DNA of 64,000 bases from Raphanus sativus (taxonomy: Eukaryota > Streptophyta > Magnoliopsida > Brassicales > Brassicaceae), in assembly GCF_000801105.2 (NCBI RefSeq), contig NC_079518.1:13772106-13836105 (forward strand), in the 5' to 3' direction. The notes beneath the pieces are model-generated. The model made no database searches. It was not told the DNA's origin and saw nothing but the letters and a program-made list of their open reading frames with translations. A program made the position numbers and the translations under genes. Positions 61,257-64,000 of the stretch are shown here, piece by piece. How positions within the stretch are numbered: position 1 is the first letter of the stretch; each line of letters starts with the position of its first letter.

Positions 61257-63916
61257 ATTTGCTAAATAAGCGAGAAATGGAAATTAATTACATTTTAGGA
61301 GAAAGAGTAAAGAAAGATAGGAAGAGAAAGTAAAATAGAAAGTGGGATTTTGGTTAGTTAGTGAATTATAGTTTTTTTTTGTTATAGACCTAATTTCCCT
61401 TATAATTGTGATGCTTTATAGTTTTTCATTTATTTTGTTTTGTAAATTACAAAAAGACCTATGTCATCACCTTCTTCCTTCTTTATTCGGTCCTGCAACT
61501 AAAGTTTTTTTTTAACTAATTGCAACTAATTTGCATTCATAGTTTCTTATTTTATTATTTCTTTCGTTTTTAATTGCTTTTCTTGGTTCGTATACTATAA
61601 TGACATCAGATTCATAAATATAAACAATTTTCAGAGGTCTTTTAGGTTTCCAAAAACAGCATTACGCGGCCGCATAGTCTCATACTACGTTCTCGGTGGT
61701 CAAAACACAGGATAACGTGGAATGCATCCGAACGCCACAGTGCGATTAACGATTTTGTGGACGATTACTTTGAAACTCGTCCGCTTTTTAGAACATGGAT
61801 TTTATATACAATTTATTATATATTTAAAAATGAATTTTATACTAATAATATTATTATTAGATTTATATTAGATAATTGATTATAAATTAATATAATAAAC
61901 TGTCAAAAACATGTATATTATGTTATTATCTGGAAATGATATTTTTCCATATAAAGGTAAAAAAAATTAAGATATATGATCATTTATAGTTAAATACTAA
62001 TAAAGAAAAAATATTTGTATAAATATACTTTCTATAATATTTCTAATATGTGAGTATTTTTTTAAAATTACAACACAATAGTAACATATATATTTTGATG
62101 AAAAATAATTTCATATATAAATAATTTGATGTTTGATTTAAACTTTCTGAGAACATAAATAATAACTTATCATATTGGTTTTTGGATTAATAAGATATAC
62201 ACTAAAAAGTATTTGTAAGAAGATTATATCCGCATGTGCAAGCAAAACACTATGTATTTATATCTAGAAAGTAAACATATATGCACTATTATGTTTCCAA
62301 ATTTTAAGATATTATATATCAATCAAATGAACTCCATATTTATTAGTTTGGAAAAAAACATATATGCAAGTTATACTTAGTTACTTTTATATATTGTAAA
62401 ATTAAGAAAATATTGTGAAAGTAAACATATATGCACTATTATGTTTCCAAACTAACGGTTCATATGTTTATTCATCCAAGAAGCACTCTTGATGTGGAGA
62501 AGCTCTAGATACTCTCCTCCAGGAAGAACATCTTCTCCAGCAAGAGTATCTCCAGCAAACACATAAACAATATTTATACTGATAAGAAGAGAATAGAAAA
62601 GATATTGTATTGAGATGTGTCCACATAATCTCGCAACTGAAATCATCATGTTTCATTAATATTTGGACCCATTCTTCTAGTTGTATATTATATCACAAAT
62701 AGAAATGTACAAGCATTGCCCACTTCATATTCTCAAGGCCATGAACATTAATTATCGGCTTTGGTGAGCATGATCGTGAGGAGATGTTGAGGCTTAAACG
62801 TGAAGCGAGGTTGAGGAAGATTGCAACTAAGCAGTTGGTTGTACCGATGACTCACTTGGAGAGAAGTCAAAGAAATGAAGAATGATAAACTAAATAAATG
62901 AACTATCAGTTTATTGTGTGTTCAAAAAGTGGTTTATAAAACAGTTAAAAGAGTGTTTAAATGTTTTTTTTGCAACAACCATTTTAATTCTCTTTTTTTT
63001 AATACTTGGAATTCAAAATGTGCTTACAACAATAAGCCTAACCATCTAGTAATAAGAAAAACTAAAAAAACACCAGTAGGTATTATATATCAATTTTATA
63101 CAAATGTCAGAAAATATTAATTCAAAGATCAAGAGGAGAAACGTGAGACTGCGAGACACCATGCAAGAATAATGGAATTGCTTTTCAACATCTCTTTTGT
63201 GATGGGTCTCACCTACGACTCAAATGGCAATAGCTAGCCCAACCAAGTACGATCTTGCTTGTTACATACGACTGATGCTCATAGCAAACCAAGATACATC
63301 ATCCTACACTCAAAATGATGAGAGATCACCTCTTTATCACGAAAAACCCATGCCTTCATAATCCGACAAGCAAAGACCAATTGATGATCTTCATAAAACC
63401 ATTTTAACTCTCTCTCTCTCTCTGCAACTGCAAATTTTTAAGCACTTAGTTGTTCTAATCTATAGTTTGTAACAACAAAACTCTCAACATGAGATAGAAA
63501 AATTCATTTATTTATTATTTCTATATTTATTTTTAAAGGTGCACTACACTATTCACTTATAATATGATTGCACCAAATTACCAATTACAATTTCTATGAA
63601 CCCACATCATGATCAACTTGAGCTCACTGCATTATGCACTAATGAAAATTCCAATTCTACAAATCTGAGTTCTTAAAAGATAACTGCATAAAGCATCAAC
63701 ACAACCAATTCACCATTTTACGTGCATCTTATTTTAAACTGCGAAGCTGCTTTCCTTCGGAGTTTTTTTTTTTGCTTTTGAGGCTTCGACCACTCGCAGC
63801 TCCTAGTCAACCCTCAAAATTCTTCTCTCTTTTTTATTTATTTCTGGTGAAGAGACTGCATGATGTCTTTTATTCAAAATAACGTCACGCAGTGCGATTA
63901 CTAAATTCGGAAACGC
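61247..63916. other. Intergenic region between WEB and RABB1C, copy 2
   Basis: Counterpart of 31264-33931, identical wherever I compared. It holds the same unrecognised protein-like stretches (about 62765-62885 plus, 62450-62555 minus). Confidence 0.4.
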
Positions 63917-64000
63917 TATAAAGTTTGTATCGAGCGGTAATACAGGTTGATGCTTCGTTGGATTTGCTGGAACTTAACCATTCCATTCCATTCCCGGTCT
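63917..64000 (+). promoter_or_regulatory. RABB1C promoter, copy 2 (cut by window end)
   Basis: TATAAAG at 63917-63923 and the start of the leader repeat 33932-34015 exactly. A second RABB1C coding region would begin about 93 bases past the window if the duplication continues. Confidence 0.5.

Larger units (their letters stand above)
47481..64000. repeat. Segmental duplication, copy 2
   Basis: It matches 6688-34015 in the same orientation. It lacks the LINE, Helitron and hAT insertions of copy 1. Many differences left of SCL13 are one-base changes in homopolymer length; SCL13 to mid-WEB carries true substitutions; from about 59240 to the window end it is identical by eye except for poly-T length and the hAT site. 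It ends inside the RABB1C leader, so a second RABB1C probably follows outside the window. Confidence 0.93.

Overview
This is plant nuclear DNA, almost certainly from a Brassica species. It is AT-rich, its genes have many GT-AG introns, it carries many plant transposons, and it has two 100-N scaffold gaps (6588-6687 and 43963-44062). From memory, the intact genes match, in reversed order, a block of Arabidopsis chromosome 4: SCL13 (At4g17230), a WEB/DUF827 coiled-coil gene (At4g17210), RABB1C (At4g17170), an alpha/beta-hydrolase (At4g17150) and a VPS13-like gene (At4g17140). Genes lying between them in Arabidopsis, such as MAP70-5, are not seen here, as expected after Brassica triplication and gene loss.

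Layout. 1-6587: degenerate telomere-like repeats, a Ty3/Gypsy remnant with its 3' LTR, a decayed two-RRM hnRNP pseudogene (minus strand), then AT-rich DNA. Gap 1. 6688-34015: copy 1 of a large duplicated segment. It holds the start of a Copia element with its LTR, several MITEs, a 1.3-kb foldback element, SCL13, a 5'-truncated LINE, a 6.2-kb Helitron carrying RPA70-like exons, the WEB/DUF827 gene and a hAT element. 34016-43962: single-copy in this window, with RABB1C (5 exons), the hydrolase (13 exons, minus strand) and the first exons of VPS13, which stops at gap 2. 44063-47798: a dead Copia element on the minus strand. 47481-64000: copy 2 of the segment, running off the window just upstream of what should be a second RABB1C.

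The two copies show the history of the locus. Copy 2 lacks the LINE, the Helitron and the hAT element, which gives empty sites for the LINE and Helitron and what looks like a hAT excision footprint. Divergence is uneven: about 5.5 kb at the right end is essentially identical by eye, the SCL13-to-WEB interval differs clearly, and the left part differs mainly by homopolymer indels. True duplication with gene conversion, or a scaffold mixing alleles or homeologues, would both fit. The position of copy 2 just after a gap inside VPS13 makes an assembly misjoin a serious possibility.

The genes are ordinary housekeeping or signalling genes: a GRAS regulator, a blue-light chloroplast-movement-type coiled coil, a Rab2 GTPase, a serine hydrolase and a bridge-like lipid transfer protein. 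They do not form an obvious pathway. I see no novel multi-gene system; the interest lies in the transposon and duplication structure.
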